In this document: positions 42,331 through 53,192 of the stretch, piece after piece | Layout: every line of letters begins with the position of its first letter | Position numbering within the stretch: position 1 is the stretch's first letter | DNA from: Pontibacterium sinense | Lineage (GTDB): Bacteria; Pseudomonadota; Gammaproteobacteria; Pseudomonadales; Balneatricaceae | Assembly: GCF_015209595.1 (NCBI RefSeq) | Contig: NZ_JADEYS010000009.1 | Location: 1-64,000, forward strand | Direction: 5' to 3' | DNA length: 64,000 nucleotides | Position numbers and translations under genes: made by a program | Notes under the pieces: generated by a model | The model's input: only the letters and a program-made list of their open reading frames with translations | Databases searched by the model: none | Told to the model about the DNA's origin: nothing

Positions 42331-45300
42331 CTAACTAATAACAGACGTTTTGTCCGTCCTGTTCTTACGAAAATTTTTAGCCTGTTCAAAGATCTCTTTA
42401 TACACTTCATCCTTGGTAACAGGTGGATATCCATGCTTAGCCAGCAACATAATAAGTCCTACTTTCAACTCGGCCTTAATATCCTCGCGCTCGCTCCAGT
42501 CGGTGTATTTGGCTTTATCATCGACGGTTAGTTTTACGTCTTTGGCCAATGCAATCAGCTTTTCCTCGGGGTAACTGAAGTCATATTTAATGGCGAGGGT
42601 TTTCAGGATGTCGTAAAAGGCTTTCTCTTCAAAATCTATACCCAACGCTTCAAAGGAGCTCATCTCCTCCCGCAGCGCGTTATAAAGCTTGATGATCTCG
42701 TCTGAGAAATCTTCCAGCACATCGCTGACCAGCACATCATCTTCTTTACGCTCATTGTATTTGTCTACCAGCGCTCTGAAACGTTTGGTGAACTCAATAC
42801 CCTGTGAGCGATTGGTCTGGCTGAACTGGCCGATGGCCTTCGCCAACATCTGCTGTAGCAATTTGATCTTGGTATTGGGCAGTTTAATCTTTTCGATCTT
42901 CGCCAGATAATCATCATCAAAGATATCGATCTCCGACTCGTCATCACTGCCCAGTTTAAAGATCTCCTGCACACCATCACTTTTCAGTGCATCTTCGATC
43001 ATTGCACGCACTTTGGCGTTCATCTGTGCAGTATCCGGAGCATCACCTTTGGTCAGTTTAAAAACGATAGAGCGCACGGCCAGATAGAAGTGCACTAAGT
43101 CTCGCTCTTGTTGGCTTAAACTCTCATTACCACAGCAGATGTCATACGCGGCTTTCAGGCGTTTCACCAGCGCCATAAAGCGCTTCTCCTGCTTATCGGT
43201 GATCATGGCGTATTCTGCTGCCATATTGAGGCAGTTCAGCTGTGCGAGTGGTTCACCCCTCAGGTACGGCTGCATATCAAAGCGGTGGAACATCCGGTTA
43301 AGCAGATCCAGATGATCCTTCACCGCGATCACTGACTGCTTAATATCTTCAAAGTTAGTTTCTTCCGACTTGGAGTACTGCGCCAGCGCCTTATTCATCT
43401 GTGACTTGATGCTGATGTAATCCACCACCAGCCCTTTCTCTTTCCCTTCGAACTTACGGTTTACACGGGAGATCGTCTGAATGAGATTGTGCCGCTGCAC
43501 AGGTTTGTCGATATAGATCGTATCCAGAAACGGCACATCAAAGCCGGTGAGCCACATATCCACGACGATAGCGATTTTGAAATTGGACTTGGGGTTCTTA
43601 AACTGACGGTCCAGTTCTTTGCGGTAATCTTTAGTGCCCAGTAGGTCCCACAGCGCTTTGCTGTCATCTTTGCCACGGGTCATGACCATTTTGACTTGTT
43701 CCGACGGCTTGATCTCTTTGCGTTCTTTGTCGGTCAGGGTGATACCTTCATCACAGGCTTTCACTTCAAACCACGCCGGACGCAGCGCTCTAATTTCTTT
43801 ATAAAGGTCATACGCAATGGGGCGGGCGCTGCTGACAAAGATCGCTTTACCTTTGACGGTCGAACCTTCAGCCACCCGTTTGTCATAGTGCTTCACAAAA
43901 TCAGCCGCCAGCGCTCGAATACGATCCTCGTCCCCCAGAATCGTGTTCATACTGAGTACGGCTTTTTTACTCTCTTCGATCTGATAGTCGTTCGAACCAT
44001 CTTCAGCGCACTGCTTGTAGTACGCCTCAATATCATCGAGCTTACTGTTATCCAGCGTAACTCTGGCTGCACGGCCTTCATAGACGATACGCACCGTAAT
44101 CTCATCATGGACGGATTCCGTCATCGTATAGGCATCCACCACTTCTCCGAATACATCCAGAGTGGCGTCAATCGGGGTGCCGGTGAAGCCCACAAATGTC
44201 GCCCCAGGCAGCGAGTCGTGCAGGTACTTGGCAAAACCGTAGGTACGCTTAACACCCTTCTCGGTCACCCGAACCTTTTGGTCCAGATTGACCTGACTGC
44301 GGTGCGCCTCATCGGAGATACAGATCACATTGTTGCGATCTGTAAGCAGCTCGGTATCTTCGGTAAACTTATGGATAGTGGTGAGGAAAACCCCGCCGCT
44401 GTTACGCCCTTTCAACAACGCTCGCAACTGGTCGCGGCTCTCCACACTGATCACGTTCTGATCCCCGATGTATTCTTTGGCATTGGTGAACTGCGCTGAG
44501 AGCTGATCATCCAGATCGGTACGGTCAGTGATTAATACAAGGGTCGGGCTTTCAAAATCCACGCTCTTCATCAGTAAGCGGCAGAGGAACTGCATGGTAT
44601 AACTCTTGCCGCAGCCGGTCGCACCAAAGTAAGTACCACCTTTACCGTCGCCGTGCGGTTTTTTGTGCGCCAGAATATTCCGGTAGAGCTTGTTCGCCGC
44701 GTAATACTGGGGATAGCGGCAGACAATTTTCACCTCGTGTTTGGAACTGTCTGGGAAATAGATAAAGTGGCGGATCACATCGCGCAGGCGGTCACGATCA
44801 AACAGGCCGTTGATCATTGTATGTAAGGAATTGATGCCGTCTTTCTCGACCGATTCATCGCCCGTCACTTTACGCCAGGCGTAGAAGAACTCGTAAGGTG
44901 CAAAGATAGAGCCCATCTTATTGTTCACACCATCACTGATGACGCAGAGGGCGTTGTACACAAACAGTTGCGGAATCGCACGGCGATAACGGGTGGCTAA
45001 CTGCACGTAGGCATCATGGATGGTCGCTTCTTCCCGGATAGCGCTCTTAAACTCGAACACCACCAGCGGCAACCCGTTGAGATAGAGTATTCCATCCGGG
45101 ATACGCTTCTCACCGGCCTCGGATGAAGCAACACCCTCGATCTCCAACTGAGTGACCATCCGGTAGATATTCTGATCCACCATGTAACCTGCCGATGTTT
45201 CTGCCGCCATTGGCAATGCTTCGTCCATAGACTGAATAGACTGGGCAAATGCCTGCTTGGTACCCCGGTAGTCCACCAGCTGGATATAGAGGTCTTTCTG

Positions 45301-45594
45301 GTTGCGGTCTTCACGCTTGAGTAGAAAGCCGTCCGACAACCACTTCATAAACTGCTTGTTACTGTCGTAAAGGTCACTGGCAGGCAAGGTATCCAGCATC
45401 CGCACCACCGACTCAATTTCGCCGGGGGTGATCCCTTCTCCGGCATAGCGTTTGGCCAGATAGCTGCTCAGATCATCTTTTATTAATACCTGATCTAAAG
45501 AACGCACCAATTCCCCACCTGGCTGATGGGTGTAACCCTGCTCGCCCAGCAGTTGGATAATCGCCTGTTCCAGTTTGGCTTCGGTGAACTTCAT
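42331..45594 (-). CDS. hsdR: Type I restriction enzyme, R subunit
   Basis: The 1087-residue subunit provides cleavage and ATP-driven DNA translocation. Residues about 160-182 hold the PD-(D/E)xK nuclease (RIPDGILYLNGLPLVVFEFK), the Walker A GATGCGKSYT lies near 325, and the DEAH box in ISDEAHRS near 428. Later motor motifs include FVGFTGTPID and VVDMWLTGFDVPFLDTIYIDKP. It is intact and of family length. It is the last gene of the hsd operon, after rhuM. Confidence 0.96.
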   Translation of the reverse strand: MKFTEAKLEQAIIQLLGEQGYTHQPGGELVRSLDQVLIKDDLSSYLAKRYAGEGITPGEIESVVRMLDTLPASDLYDSNKQFMKWLSDGFLLKREDRNQKDLYIQLVDYRGTKQAFAQSIQSMDEALPMAAETSAGYMVDQNIYRMVTQLEIEGVASSEAGEKRIPDGILYLNGLPLVVFEFKSAIREEATIHDAYVQLATRYRRAIPQLFVYNALCVISDGVNNKMGSIFAPYEFFYAWRKVTGDESVEKDGINSLHTMINGLFDRDRLRDVIRHFIYFPDSSKHEVKIVCRYPQYYAANKLYRNILAHKKPHGDGKGGTYFGATGCGKSYTMQFLCRLLMKSVDFESPTLVLITDRTDLDDQLSAQFTNAKEYIGDQNVISVESRDQLRALLKGRNSGGVFLTTIHKFTEDTELLTDRNNVICISDEAHRSQVNLDQKVRVTEKGVKRTYGFAKYLHDSLPGATFVGFTGTPIDATLDVFGEVVDAYTMTESVHDEITVRIVYEGRAARVTLDNSKLDDIEAYYKQCAEDGSNDYQIEESKKAVLSMNTILGDEDRIRALAADFVKHYDKRVAEGSTVKGKAIFVSSARPIAYDLYKEIRALRPAWFEVKACDEGITLTDKERKEIKPSEQVKMVMTRGKDDSKALWDLLGTKDYRKELDRQFKNPKSNFKIAIVVDMWLTGFDVPFLDTIYIDKPVQRHNLIQTISRVNRKFEGKEKGLVVDYISIKSQMNKALAQYSKSEETNFEDIKQSVIAVKDHLDLLNRMFHRFDMQPYLRGEPLAQLNCLNMAAEYAMITDKQEKRFMALVKRLKAAYDICCGNESLSQQERDLVHFYLAVRSIVFKLTKGDAPDTAQMNAKVRAMIEDALKSDGVQEIFKLGSDDESEIDIFDDDYLAKIEKIKLPNTKIKLLQQMLAKAIGQFSQTNRSQGIEFTKRFRALVDKYNERKEDDVLVSDVLEDFSDEIIKLYNALREEMSSFEALGIDFEEKAFYDILKTLAIKYDFSYPEEKLIALAKDVKLTVDDKAKYTDWSEREDIKAELKVGLIMLLAKHGYPPVTKDEVYKEIFEQAKNFRKNRTDKTSVIS

Positions 45595-45620
45595 ATCCCT
45601 GATTCCCTGTTAAAATGAGC

Positions 45621-46655
45621 TTACGGCTTGCCCTTGCCCGTGGTTTTAGATTTGAGCTGTTTCGTCTGTTCGATGAGTGCGTCAAAATCACTTTTCTGCT
45701 CAGCTAAGGCCTCACGTCGCCGCATTTCAAACTGATCAAACTCAGCCTCTGCCAGCTGTTTCGCCACCGCAGCAGAGACATTCCCGGCATTCTGCAAGAC
45801 ATCGTGTTCGTTAAATTCCAAAAAGACATCTAATTTATCGGCCCAACTTTGCATCGTCATCGGGCTCTGTTTGGCGGCCTGATTCTCAGCATAATCCAGA
45901 TACATGGTCACAATCCGGTTCAACCCGGTCATCTCGTCCTGCGTCAGGTAATTTTTCGCAACGCTGACATCTTTTTTATGCACCCGACTGCCCGACCAAC
46001 TGGTTAGCCCCATATTGGGCTGGGTGTTATCGGCCCGTGCCTGAATCAGTTCTGCTGTGGTATGGCCATGAATCGCCCAATGCAGTTTGTTCTGCACCGA
46101 GGCAAAGAACTGCTGGCTTAGCTCTGCGTTTTTGTTGTAATCCGCCGCCGTTACATAGATATCGGTGATCTTCTGATAGAAACGCCGTTCCGATGCCCGG
46201 ATATCGCGGATACGCGCCAGCAGCTCATCAAAGTAATCAGCACTGAGGTCGCGACCCGGATTTTTCAGGCGCTCGTCATCCATGGCGAAGCCTTTGATCA
46301 GGTACGCTTTCAGTACCCGTGTCGCCCACTGACGGAACTGCACACCTCGGTTGGAACGCACCCGATACCCCACCGCCAGTACCGCTTCCAGATTGTAGTG
46401 ATCCAGCAGCCGCTCCACGTCCCGCGTGCCTTCGCGGGCAACTGTCCGGAATTTCCGGATCGTTGAATCAGGCTCTAGCTCACCTTCATCGTAGATATTA
46501 ACCAGATGCTCGCTAATGGTTTTGGGCGACTTTTCATACAGCTCAGCGATCTGTCGCTGCGTCAGCCACAGGGTATCGTCCACTAACTTCAGCTGCAGGC
46601 GGATCGAACCATCTTCCGAGGTAAAGATCTCCATGGGCAGGGTTGACAGGGTCAT
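45621..46655 (-). CDS. rhuM: RhuM-family protein within the hsd operon
   Basis: The 344-residue protein matches the virulence RhuM family: DDTLWLTQRQIAELYEKSPKTISEHLVNI with a helix-turn-helix-like segment, RNxxVQF-like SNRGVQFRQWATRVLKAYLIKGFAMDDERLK, and a C-terminal Fic/DOC-like region (LTSWSGSRVHKKDVSVAKNYLTQDEM). RhuM genes often sit between hsdS and hsdR in bacterial type I systems. No molecular role is proven; control of restriction is a guess. It lies 27 nt before hsdR. Confidence 0.85.
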   Translation of the reverse strand: MTLSTLPMEIFTSEDGSIRLQLKLVDDTLWLTQRQIAELYEKSPKTISEHLVNIYDEGELEPDSTIRKFRTVAREGTRDVERLLDHYNLEAVLAVGYRVRSNRGVQFRQWATRVLKAYLIKGFAMDDERLKNPGRDLSADYFDELLARIRDIRASERRFYQKITDIYVTAADYNKNAELSQQFFASVQNKLHWAIHGHTTAELIQARADNTQPNMGLTSWSGSRVHKKDVSVAKNYLTQDEMTGLNRIVTMYLDYAENQAAKQSPMTMQSWADKLDVFLEFNEHDVLQNAGNVSAAVAKQLAEAEFDQFEMRRREALAEQKSDFDALIEQTKQLKSKTTGKGKP

Positions 46656-46736
46656 TGTGATCTCCTGCTATGTGATCGCAGTTGCGTGGAGGCCTGTTCC
46701 GGTTTGGCATTAATGGATTTCATCCTGATATCCTTT

Positions 46737-48074
46737 TTAGCTCAGTGCTTCAGCGATCAGTTTTTCGGCTTCGGGGATCTGGAGTTCGCCGGAGATTAGT
46801 TTGGGTAGCAATAAATCACGTAGCTCTTGCAATCGAATTGCTTCACTGTCCAATTTCCCCATTTTTTCTAGGTACTTAGTACATAAAGAATCAAAGCATG
46901 CTTGTACGGTCTCGTTACCCCAACATACAAACTGATCGCCAAAATCACCTTTCCTAAAAAACTCTCTAGCGCTTCCTGAGGCCAACCCAAGAGATCTCTC
47001 AGTAACAAGATCAACAACGTACTTCACAAATGACTGCGAAACTATGTTCTGATTTTTCGTACGAAAACACCACATATTCTGGTTACGCAAAGCGGGAAGT
47101 GAATGAGGATAAATAATCGCTCTATTCCCCACACTCGCTCCAACCATAACCAAATGGTAGTCAAATGCGCTGCACAGGTATTTTTCGTGGCTGGTTAAGA
47201 ATATTTCAGGGAGATTCACATCATCTTCTAACCTTTTCACTTTATTAGCATCGAAGTTTTTCGTCCTAAGAACAAAAGTCCCCTCATCAGCATAATCTTT
47301 ACTTTTAAAGGCAAAGCCATTCAAGATGGAAACCCTACTGCTAAGGCAATCAATCTCCCACTCCTTCGGAATCCACCCCATCTCTTCTGTGAATTCAAAT
47401 TCGCTTGGGAAGAGTGAACGGATATCATCAGGCAGGGCTGGAACTTCAGCCTCTCCCTTTTCTGCCGTTGCACGCAGCTGTTTACGCTGCTCGGCTCTGA
47501 CGGCCAACGCTTCAGGAATCGGGTTGCCCGCATCCAGTGCGTTATCAATCACCGGATCAAAATCCACAAACCAGCTTTTAAACAGGGCTTGCGCCATCTG
47601 TTCGAGGGTTTCATTCATTTGGCAATTGAGTTCGATTTTATTTTCTAAACTGCCAAGAAATTCTCCAATAGCTTTCTGTTCACATAGCTCTGCTGGGAAC
47701 TTAATTTGATAAGGGTACACAGCATTTCTATTTAACGATTTTTGAGCACTGCCTGAATTGAATTGGTCGAAATCAATCCCTTGAAGGTAGTAATAAATAA
47801 ATCGCTCATCATTACCTTTAAAATCTTTAACATAAAGGCAGGTGTTCAACGGCCAGTAGTCCTTCTGCGTATAATTAACCACGCCCATCGAGTTCCCACT
47901 TCGTCCTATAACAACTCCCGGCCCTTTGATTTTCACTTCATCATGAAACCCGGTTAGGCCAGATGACCCCATAATAGGAACGACACCCTCATTGCGATCC
48001 TGCGATGGCAAATCATGCCCTCTTTGCAACGTAACTATGTCGCCAATAGTGGTATCAATCCATTTAGTCCCCAT
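46737..48074 (-). CDS. hsdS: Type I restriction-modification specificity subunit
   Basis: The 445-residue subunit sets the DNA target through two recognition domains (about 1-160 and 225-400). Each ends in a long conserved helix: LGSLENKIELNCQMNETLEQMAQALFKSWFVDF, and KYLEKMGKLDSEAIRLQELRDLLLPKLISGEL. It starts 11 nt before hsdM stops, so it is translationally coupled. The middle of the gene is more AT-rich than its flanks, as expected for an exchanged recognition domain. Confidence 0.94.
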   Translation of the reverse strand: MGTKWIDTTIGDIVTLQRGHDLPSQDRNEGVVPIMGSSGLTGFHDEVKIKGPGVVIGRSGNSMGVVNYTQKDYWPLNTCLYVKDFKGNDERFIYYYLQGIDFDQFNSGSAQKSLNRNAVYPYQIKFPAELCEQKAIGEFLGSLENKIELNCQMNETLEQMAQALFKSWFVDFDPVIDNALDAGNPIPEALAVRAEQRKQLRATAEKGEAEVPALPDDIRSLFPSEFEFTEEMGWIPKEWEIDCLSSRVSILNGFAFKSKDYADEGTFVLRTKNFDANKVKRLEDDVNLPEIFLTSHEKYLCSAFDYHLVMVGASVGNRAIIYPHSLPALRNQNMWCFRTKNQNIVSQSFVKYVVDLVTERSLGLASGSAREFFRKGDFGDQFVCWGNETVQACFDSLCTKYLEKMGKLDSEAIRLQELRDLLLPKLISGELQIPEAEKLIAEALS

Positions 48075-49641
48075 AACCCAACACCCCCAAATTCTTCCGA
48101 ATCGCCTTATCCAGCTTTGCCGCTTCGTCCATCTGTTGATAGAGGGTTTGGCTCAGTTCAGCCATCTTGGTTTCAAACGGGATACCGTCATCTTCAATCT
48201 CAGCGGCACCGACATAGCGGCCCGGTGTCAGAACAAAGTCGTTGGCTTCGATCTCATCAAAGGTGGCAGACTTGCAGAATCCAGCCTTGTCTTCGTACTC
48301 CCCATTCCCCGCTTCGCCACGCCATACATGGTAGGTCCGGGTGATCTCGGCAAGGTCTTCCGTGGTCAGCTCTTTATGGGTACGGCTGATCATGGTGCCC
48401 ATATTGCGGGCATCAATAAACAAGGTCTGGTTAATACGGCGGCGAAAGCCACGCTCAGAATCGGCGTTTTTATTCTTGGTCAGGAACCAGAGGCAGACCG
48501 GAATCTGGGTGGTGTAGAACAACTGCCCCGGCAGCGCGATCATGCAATCCACCAGATCGTTTTCAACCATCTGCTTGCGGATATCACCTTCGCCGCTGGT
48601 ATTGGAGGACATAGAGCCGTTGGCCAGCACAAAACCGGCGGTGCCGTTTTCGCTTAGCTTGGCGATCATATGCAGAATCCAGGCGTAGTTGGCGTTGCCG
48701 GTGGGTGGCACCGGGTACCCGGCCCAGCGTGGGTCGTCCACCAGCTCGTCCGTGGCACGCCACTGCTTCTGATTAAACGGCGGGTTGGCCATGATGTAAT
48801 CGGCTTTCAGATCCGGGTGCTGGTCTTTAAAGAAGGAATCACCGGCCACATCACCCAGATTGCCCGCAATACCGCGGATCGCCAGATTCATCTTGGCCAG
48901 TTTATAGGTGGTACCGGTGTACTCCTGACCGTAGATGGAGATGTCTTTCTGGTTACCGTTGTGACTGTTGATGAATTTGATCGACTGCACAAACATGCCG
49001 CCAGAACCGCAGCAGGGGTCATAAATCTTGCCTTTATACGGCTCGATCATCTCGGCAATCAGTGTTACCACCGATTTAGGCGTATAGAACTCGCCTCCGC
49101 CTTTACCTTCATTGGCCGCAAATTTGCCAAGGAAGTATTCATACACACGACCCACCAGATCCTGCTCGGTCATATGGCATTCGTCAGCGAGGGTCTGGAT
49201 ATTGTTGATGGTGTCGATCAGTGCCGCCAGTTTGGCAACATCCAGCCCCAAACGGGAGAAGTAGTTATCCGGCAATGCGCCTCGCAACGCCGGGTTGTTC
49301 TTCTCGACCGTATGCAGCGCGGTATCGATCTTAACGGCCACATCATCTTGCTTGGCGTGTTTGAGAATGTAATTCCAGCGCGATTCTTCCGGCAGGTAGA
49401 ATACGTTTTCCATGGTGTAGAACTCCACCATATCCACGTAATCACCCTGCCCCTCATCAATCATCGCCTGACGACGGGTTTCGAACTTGTCGCTGATAAA
49501 TTTGAGGAAGATAAGGCTCAATACAATGTGCTTGTATTCGGAGGACTCAACGCTGCCACGCAGTTTGTTAGCGGAATCCCACAGGGTTTCTTCGAAGCCT
49601 TTCTGGTTTTTAGCCTGCTTCTTTGCCGGTGCTTTTGCCAT
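48064..49641 (-). CDS. hsdM: Type I DNA N6-adenine methyltransferase subunit
   Basis: The 525-residue protein methylates adenine in the HsdS target using SAM. It has an N-terminal helical HsdM domain (WDSANKLRGSVESSEYKHIVLSLIFLKFIS), SAM motif I DPCCGSGGMFVQS near residue 210, and the catalytic NPPF motif near 286. It is the first gene of the hsd operon, which reads leftward. The start is within a frame also open upstream only briefly. Confidence 0.96.
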   Translation of the reverse strand: MAKAPAKKQAKNQKGFEETLWDSANKLRGSVESSEYKHIVLSLIFLKFISDKFETRRQAMIDEGQGDYVDMVEFYTMENVFYLPEESRWNYILKHAKQDDVAVKIDTALHTVEKNNPALRGALPDNYFSRLGLDVAKLAALIDTINNIQTLADECHMTEQDLVGRVYEYFLGKFAANEGKGGGEFYTPKSVVTLIAEMIEPYKGKIYDPCCGSGGMFVQSIKFINSHNGNQKDISIYGQEYTGTTYKLAKMNLAIRGIAGNLGDVAGDSFFKDQHPDLKADYIMANPPFNQKQWRATDELVDDPRWAGYPVPPTGNANYAWILHMIAKLSENGTAGFVLANGSMSSNTSGEGDIRKQMVENDLVDCMIALPGQLFYTTQIPVCLWFLTKNKNADSERGFRRRINQTLFIDARNMGTMISRTHKELTTEDLAEITRTYHVWRGEAGNGEYEDKAGFCKSATFDEIEANDFVLTPGRYVGAAEIEDDGIPFETKMAELSQTLYQQMDEAAKLDKAIRKNLGVLGYGD

Positions 49642-49994
49642 GAAGTAATACTTAACCTTGATGAATACAGTGGATGAAGCCGTTTAGAGTAATAATAGAT
49701 ACAGATGAAACGGGCATTATATCGGGGATGGCCACGCAGCAGCTCCTTGTCGCGTAGATAAAATAATCATTCAATCAATTATCGATAAGACGGTAAGGAT
49801 ACACCAATCGCTTAGCGGGTTCATACGGATCAAATACGCATATCCTCTACAATCAGAGCTATTCGTTTTCCAATCGAACACCCATTATCTATATTGTGAA
49901 GCAGGGACCGTAGCACTGAGGATCGTAGTACTGAACACTATATTTCAGACGGATGACGTAGATTGCCACATTGATAGAGCGTAGGACGACAACA

Positions 49995-50297
49995 ATGAGT
50001 AACTTGCTGAAATCATTGCAGAACGATATGACGGCGCTGAAAAATGCGGACCTTGTTAACGAAACAACCATGCGTGAGTTAAACGCGGCGTGTCTGACTG
50101 AGGTGACACCGCTGTCTGCTGCCGAGATCAAGCGTATTCGCGCTGAAAGCCATGTCAGTCAGAGCGTGTTTGCCAAGTATCTAAATATGTCCACGGAGAG
50201 TGTTCAGAAATGGGAACGGGGTGAAAAACAGCCTTCGGGGGCCGCCTTGAAGCTACTCATTTTGGTCAAGGAGAAAGGTTTGGATGCTATTGCCTGA
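49995..50297 (+). CDS. XRE-type antitoxin (HigA/NadS-like), apparently without toxin
   Basis: The 100-residue protein begins MSNLLKSLQNDMTALKNAD and has a helix-turn-helix (AAEIKRIRAESHVSQSVFAKYLNMSTESVQKWERGEKQPSGAALKLL) of the HigA/NadS type. Such antitoxins normally follow a RelE/HigB-type toxin. The 300 nt upstream hold no intact toxin frame. A short stretch before the gene reads IYIVKQGP, which could be the tail of a lost toxin, but this is weak. It may now regulate the divergent hsd operon. Confidence 0.75.
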   Translation: MSNLLKSLQNDMTALKNADLVNETTMRELNAACLTEVTPLSAAEIKRIRAESHVSQSVFAKYLNMSTESVQKWERGEKQPSGAALKLLILVKEKGLDAIA

Positions 50298-50309
50298 GCG
50301 GTTCAGGCT

Positions 50310-50455
50310 TCAATATGCGCTCCCACGCGGGAGCATGGGAACGAGGTAGATCTAGGCACACTCCGGTTCCCACGGTCTTACTGTGGGAACCCATACAGCA
50401 TATGCCAATTGCTGCGGTGTATTGGGTATCGCGTTGCTCAACCCAACCTACAAAG
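50310..50455. repeat. Family B and degenerate family A repeats
   Basis: GCTCCCACGCGGGAGCATGG and GGTTCCCACGGTCTTACTGT modules (50318-50398) are followed by a degenerate family A copy (TTGGGTATCGCGTTGCTCAA at about 50420). The rest of the 50298-50517 spacer holds no gene. Confidence 0.75.
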
Positions 50456-50517
50456 AGCCATCAATAAAATCATTCAGAGTGGTGCGGTACCTTAGAACCT
50501 CATAGTGGATAAAGCGC

Positions 50518-52626
50518 TTATAGTTTAAAGCGCCTCACCATCGTGTTTAACGTCTCGGCAAGGGAGTGAAGGTCTTTCGCGTAATGATTGCTTTTCTCCA
50601 CCTGCTCACCAATAGATACAGAGGCCATATCGACATTGGACATGTTACGGTTGATCTCTTCGGTCACCTGACTTTGCTCCGAAGAAGCAACAGCGATCTG
50701 CTGACTCATGTCTTTGATAAGGTGCACATGGCTTTGAATCTCATCCAGCGATCCTTTCGCTTCATCCACCTTCTCAACACTCTGCAACGAGTATTGTTGG
50801 CTGTTCTTCATAATCGCGGACACCTGACTGCTGCCTGATTGCAGCTGCTCTATCACTGCTTGAATCTCACTGGTTGCAACTTGTGTTCGCTGTGCGAGCA
50901 GCCGGACTTCATCAGCGACTACCGCAAATCCGCGACCACTTTCCCCTGCCCTCGCCGCTTCAATCGCAGCATTCAGCGCAAGTAAGTTTGTCTGTTCTGC
51001 GATCGACTGAATGGTCACAATGATTTTGCTGATGTCGTCGCTTTGTTTGGCCAGGTCATCCATATCGGAAGACGCTGCCTTGACCTCACTGGCTAACTTA
51101 TTGATCGAGTTCACGGCTTCAATAACCGTCGTTTTGCTGGATTGAACCGACGCAAAGGTCTTATCTGCTTCAGAGGATGCGTTCGCTGCACTGCCTGCCA
51201 CTTCTGTTGAGGAGTTATTCATCTCCTCCACCGCAGACACAGTCATGTTCAGTTCGCTTTGTTGTTGCTGCATGCTAGTGTGGCTTACTTCAGCAGAGCG
51301 ATAACTCTTCTCAGCCGTTTCAGATAGTAGAACGCTGGTGCTTTCAATCTCGCTGATGATGTTGTGCATCTGATCAAGAAACTGGTTCAGGCACGCGGCC
51401 ATTTCACCAATTTCATCTTTAGATTTCACAGCCAGCCTTGCCGTTAAATCACCGTCACCTTCAGCAAGATCTTTGAGCATATCCACGGTATAACGGATAG
51501 GCTTCAATACGCGCCCAATAACCCATGCGATACTCAGTACGGCGATGATCGCGCCTAATAAACCGAACAGCACATTGTTCTGATTCAGGCTGTCGATACT
51601 TTTTGAAATAATGGCTGTCAGTTGATCGACAGAACCACTAATAACGGTGTCAGGCAGTGCAATTAAGATCGACCAACCGGTCGGTTTATCATTAATTATG
51701 ATTGGCGATATGGCATAAACCTGATGCTCATAGATCACCACTTTCGGCTCATTGTTTGCGGTCTTTCTTAATTGATTCCAATTGGAAAACTCGTCACCTT
51801 CTAACGTTTTTCCCAGCAAGTTTGAGCGCCCGGTAAAGCCAGAGACAATGCCATTCTGACTGACGATCGCCATAGAGCCCTGCCCACCAAAAAAGTCTTT
51901 ATTCTGGTTTTCGATAAACTTTTGAATAAATTCCAGACCGATATCAACACCTACAATGCCCTGGAATTGTCCCGATTCAACAACCGGTGATGTGATACTC
52001 GCCAACAGCACATCTTTGCCATTAATCGGATAGGTATAGGGATCTGTAATGCAGGTGACTTTGCGGTCTTTAGGGCACAGATAATATTCTCCCGCCCGGA
52101 TGCCGTTTTTATCCCGGCTGGCATTTTCATAATCGACCAGAGCTTCCCACACGACCCCCGTATCAGACCGTGCCACATAAGAGATAAAGCGCCCGGACTG
52201 ATCACTCGCGGTTAATTTATCATTGATAAAGTCCCGATCTCTGCCGTCATAAGCGTTAGGTTCGTATGCTCCGTAGATGCCCAGAAATTGTGGATTTGCA
52301 TCTAAAACACTGGCCAGAATCTCGATGCTGTTTTTACGTAGCAGAGGTGACGATTGATGCAATGCTCGATATTGGTGAAGGGACGCAGCCAAAGACTCGG
52401 ATACTAACTGAGTTGCTTTCAGCTGTTTTGCAATTTCTGAAGCCTGATATTTTGCTGAGCTTTGTATTCGCCCCAATACCGACTCTGAGAATAAGGAAGA
52501 TGACTGATCCGCCATATTTTTCTTGGTCGAATCAAGCTCGAAAAAACTAAGAAGGGTCAGCACTGTCACGATGATAATAGTTGTCGTGCCAGCTATCGCA
52601 CTAATTTTGAATTGCAATGAGTTCAT
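50518..52626 (-). CDS. Methyl-accepting chemotaxis protein with dCache sensor
   Basis: The 702-residue receptor has a double Cache periplasmic domain (about 35-340) between two membrane helices. Typical segments are [57 protein letters not shown] and [17 protein letters not shown] and signalling domains follow, with the tip [20 protein letters not shown] near residue 553. dCache receptors usually bind amino acids or other small organic ligands. The C-terminus RRFKL carries no CheR pentapeptide. The 52627-52740 spacer is empty. Confidence 0.94.
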   Translation of the reverse strand: MNSLQFKISAIAGTTTIIIVTVLTLLSFFELDSTKKNMADQSSSLFSESVLGRIQSSAKYQASEIAKQLKATQLVSESLAASLHQYRALHQSSPLLRKNSIEILASVLDANPQFLGIYGAYEPNAYDGRDRDFINDKLTASDQSGRFISYVARSDTGVVWEALVDYENASRDKNGIRAGEYYLCPKDRKVTCITDPYTYPINGKDVLLASITSPVVESGQFQGIVGVDIGLEFIQKFIENQNKDFFGGQGSMAIVSQNGIVSGFTGRSNLLGKTLEGDEFSNWNQLRKTANNEPKVVIYEHQVYAISPIIINDKPTGWSILIALPDTVISGSVDQLTAIISKSIDSLNQNNVLFGLLGAIIAVLSIAWVIGRVLKPIRYTVDMLKDLAEGDGDLTARLAVKSKDEIGEMAACLNQFLDQMHNIISEIESTSVLLSETAEKSYRSAEVSHTSMQQQQSELNMTVSAVEEMNNSSTEVAGSAANASSEADKTFASVQSSKTTVIEAVNSINKLASEVKAASSDMDDLAKQSDDISKIIVTIQSIAEQTNLLALNAAIEAARAGESGRGFAVVADEVRLLAQRTQVATSEIQAVIEQLQSGSSQVSAIMKNSQQYSLQSVEKVDEAKGSLDEIQSHVHLIKDMSQQIAVASSEQSQVTEEINRNMSNVDMASVSIGEQVEKSNHYAKDLHSLAETLNTMVRRFKL

Positions 52627-53044
52627 AAAGCCTCTTTTTCATCCATAAAAACATTACGACTCCGAGTCCACTTAGAAACAACATCAAGCGGCGATTCTCT
52701 AGATGCTAAGTCTAAATAACCCTCTCATATTCATTTATTAATGGCCAACAGTTTTGATGCCTTCACTGTATTGCTACTAAGTCATGGTATAAATCACTCA
52801 GATATCCCTAGCCCGGTAGCACAAGATCCAGTAATAGCGAGCCCTAAAAGCACGAATATGGAGATTAAAAAGGCCGACCTTCAAACAGATAACATCCCGC
52901 TTGTACGCCCGTTAACTGCGATGAATCTGAGGGTGACATCCTGAGATATGAGACAACATGTTGTGGCCAGAACCATGGCCTTGCAGACCCCCTATTAAAA
53001 CAACGGGGATTGGGAAAGAATTCTGGGTATTATTGATACAGATG

Positions 53045-53140
53045 CTCAGATTTCAGCATCCATACCCACGCGGTACATTGAAGTGAGATAGAGGATCAGA
53101 CTTTAGCTTCCACGGAACTCCGTAGGCACTCATACAGCAT
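53045..53140. repeat. Degenerate family B repeat
   Basis: CATACCCACGCGG and TTCCACGGAACTCCGTAGGC are decayed copies of the family B modules, followed by CATACAGCATATGCCAACTG as at 50390-50415. The 52741-53044 stretch holds no gene that I can support. Confidence 0.6.
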
Positions 53141-53192
53141 ATGCCAACTGCTACGATGAGCAGAAATATAGAGATGATACCCAATAGACGTC

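Noticed and set aside
42193-42531. Plus-strand frame starting MLRKIISVIGVINN near the hsdR end
   Set aside because: Most of it runs antisense to hsdR, the ribosome site is poor and no family is recognisable.
52741-52944. 67-codon plus-strand frame between the chemoreceptor and amidohydrolase genes
   Set aside because: No ribosome site, domain or neighbour support.
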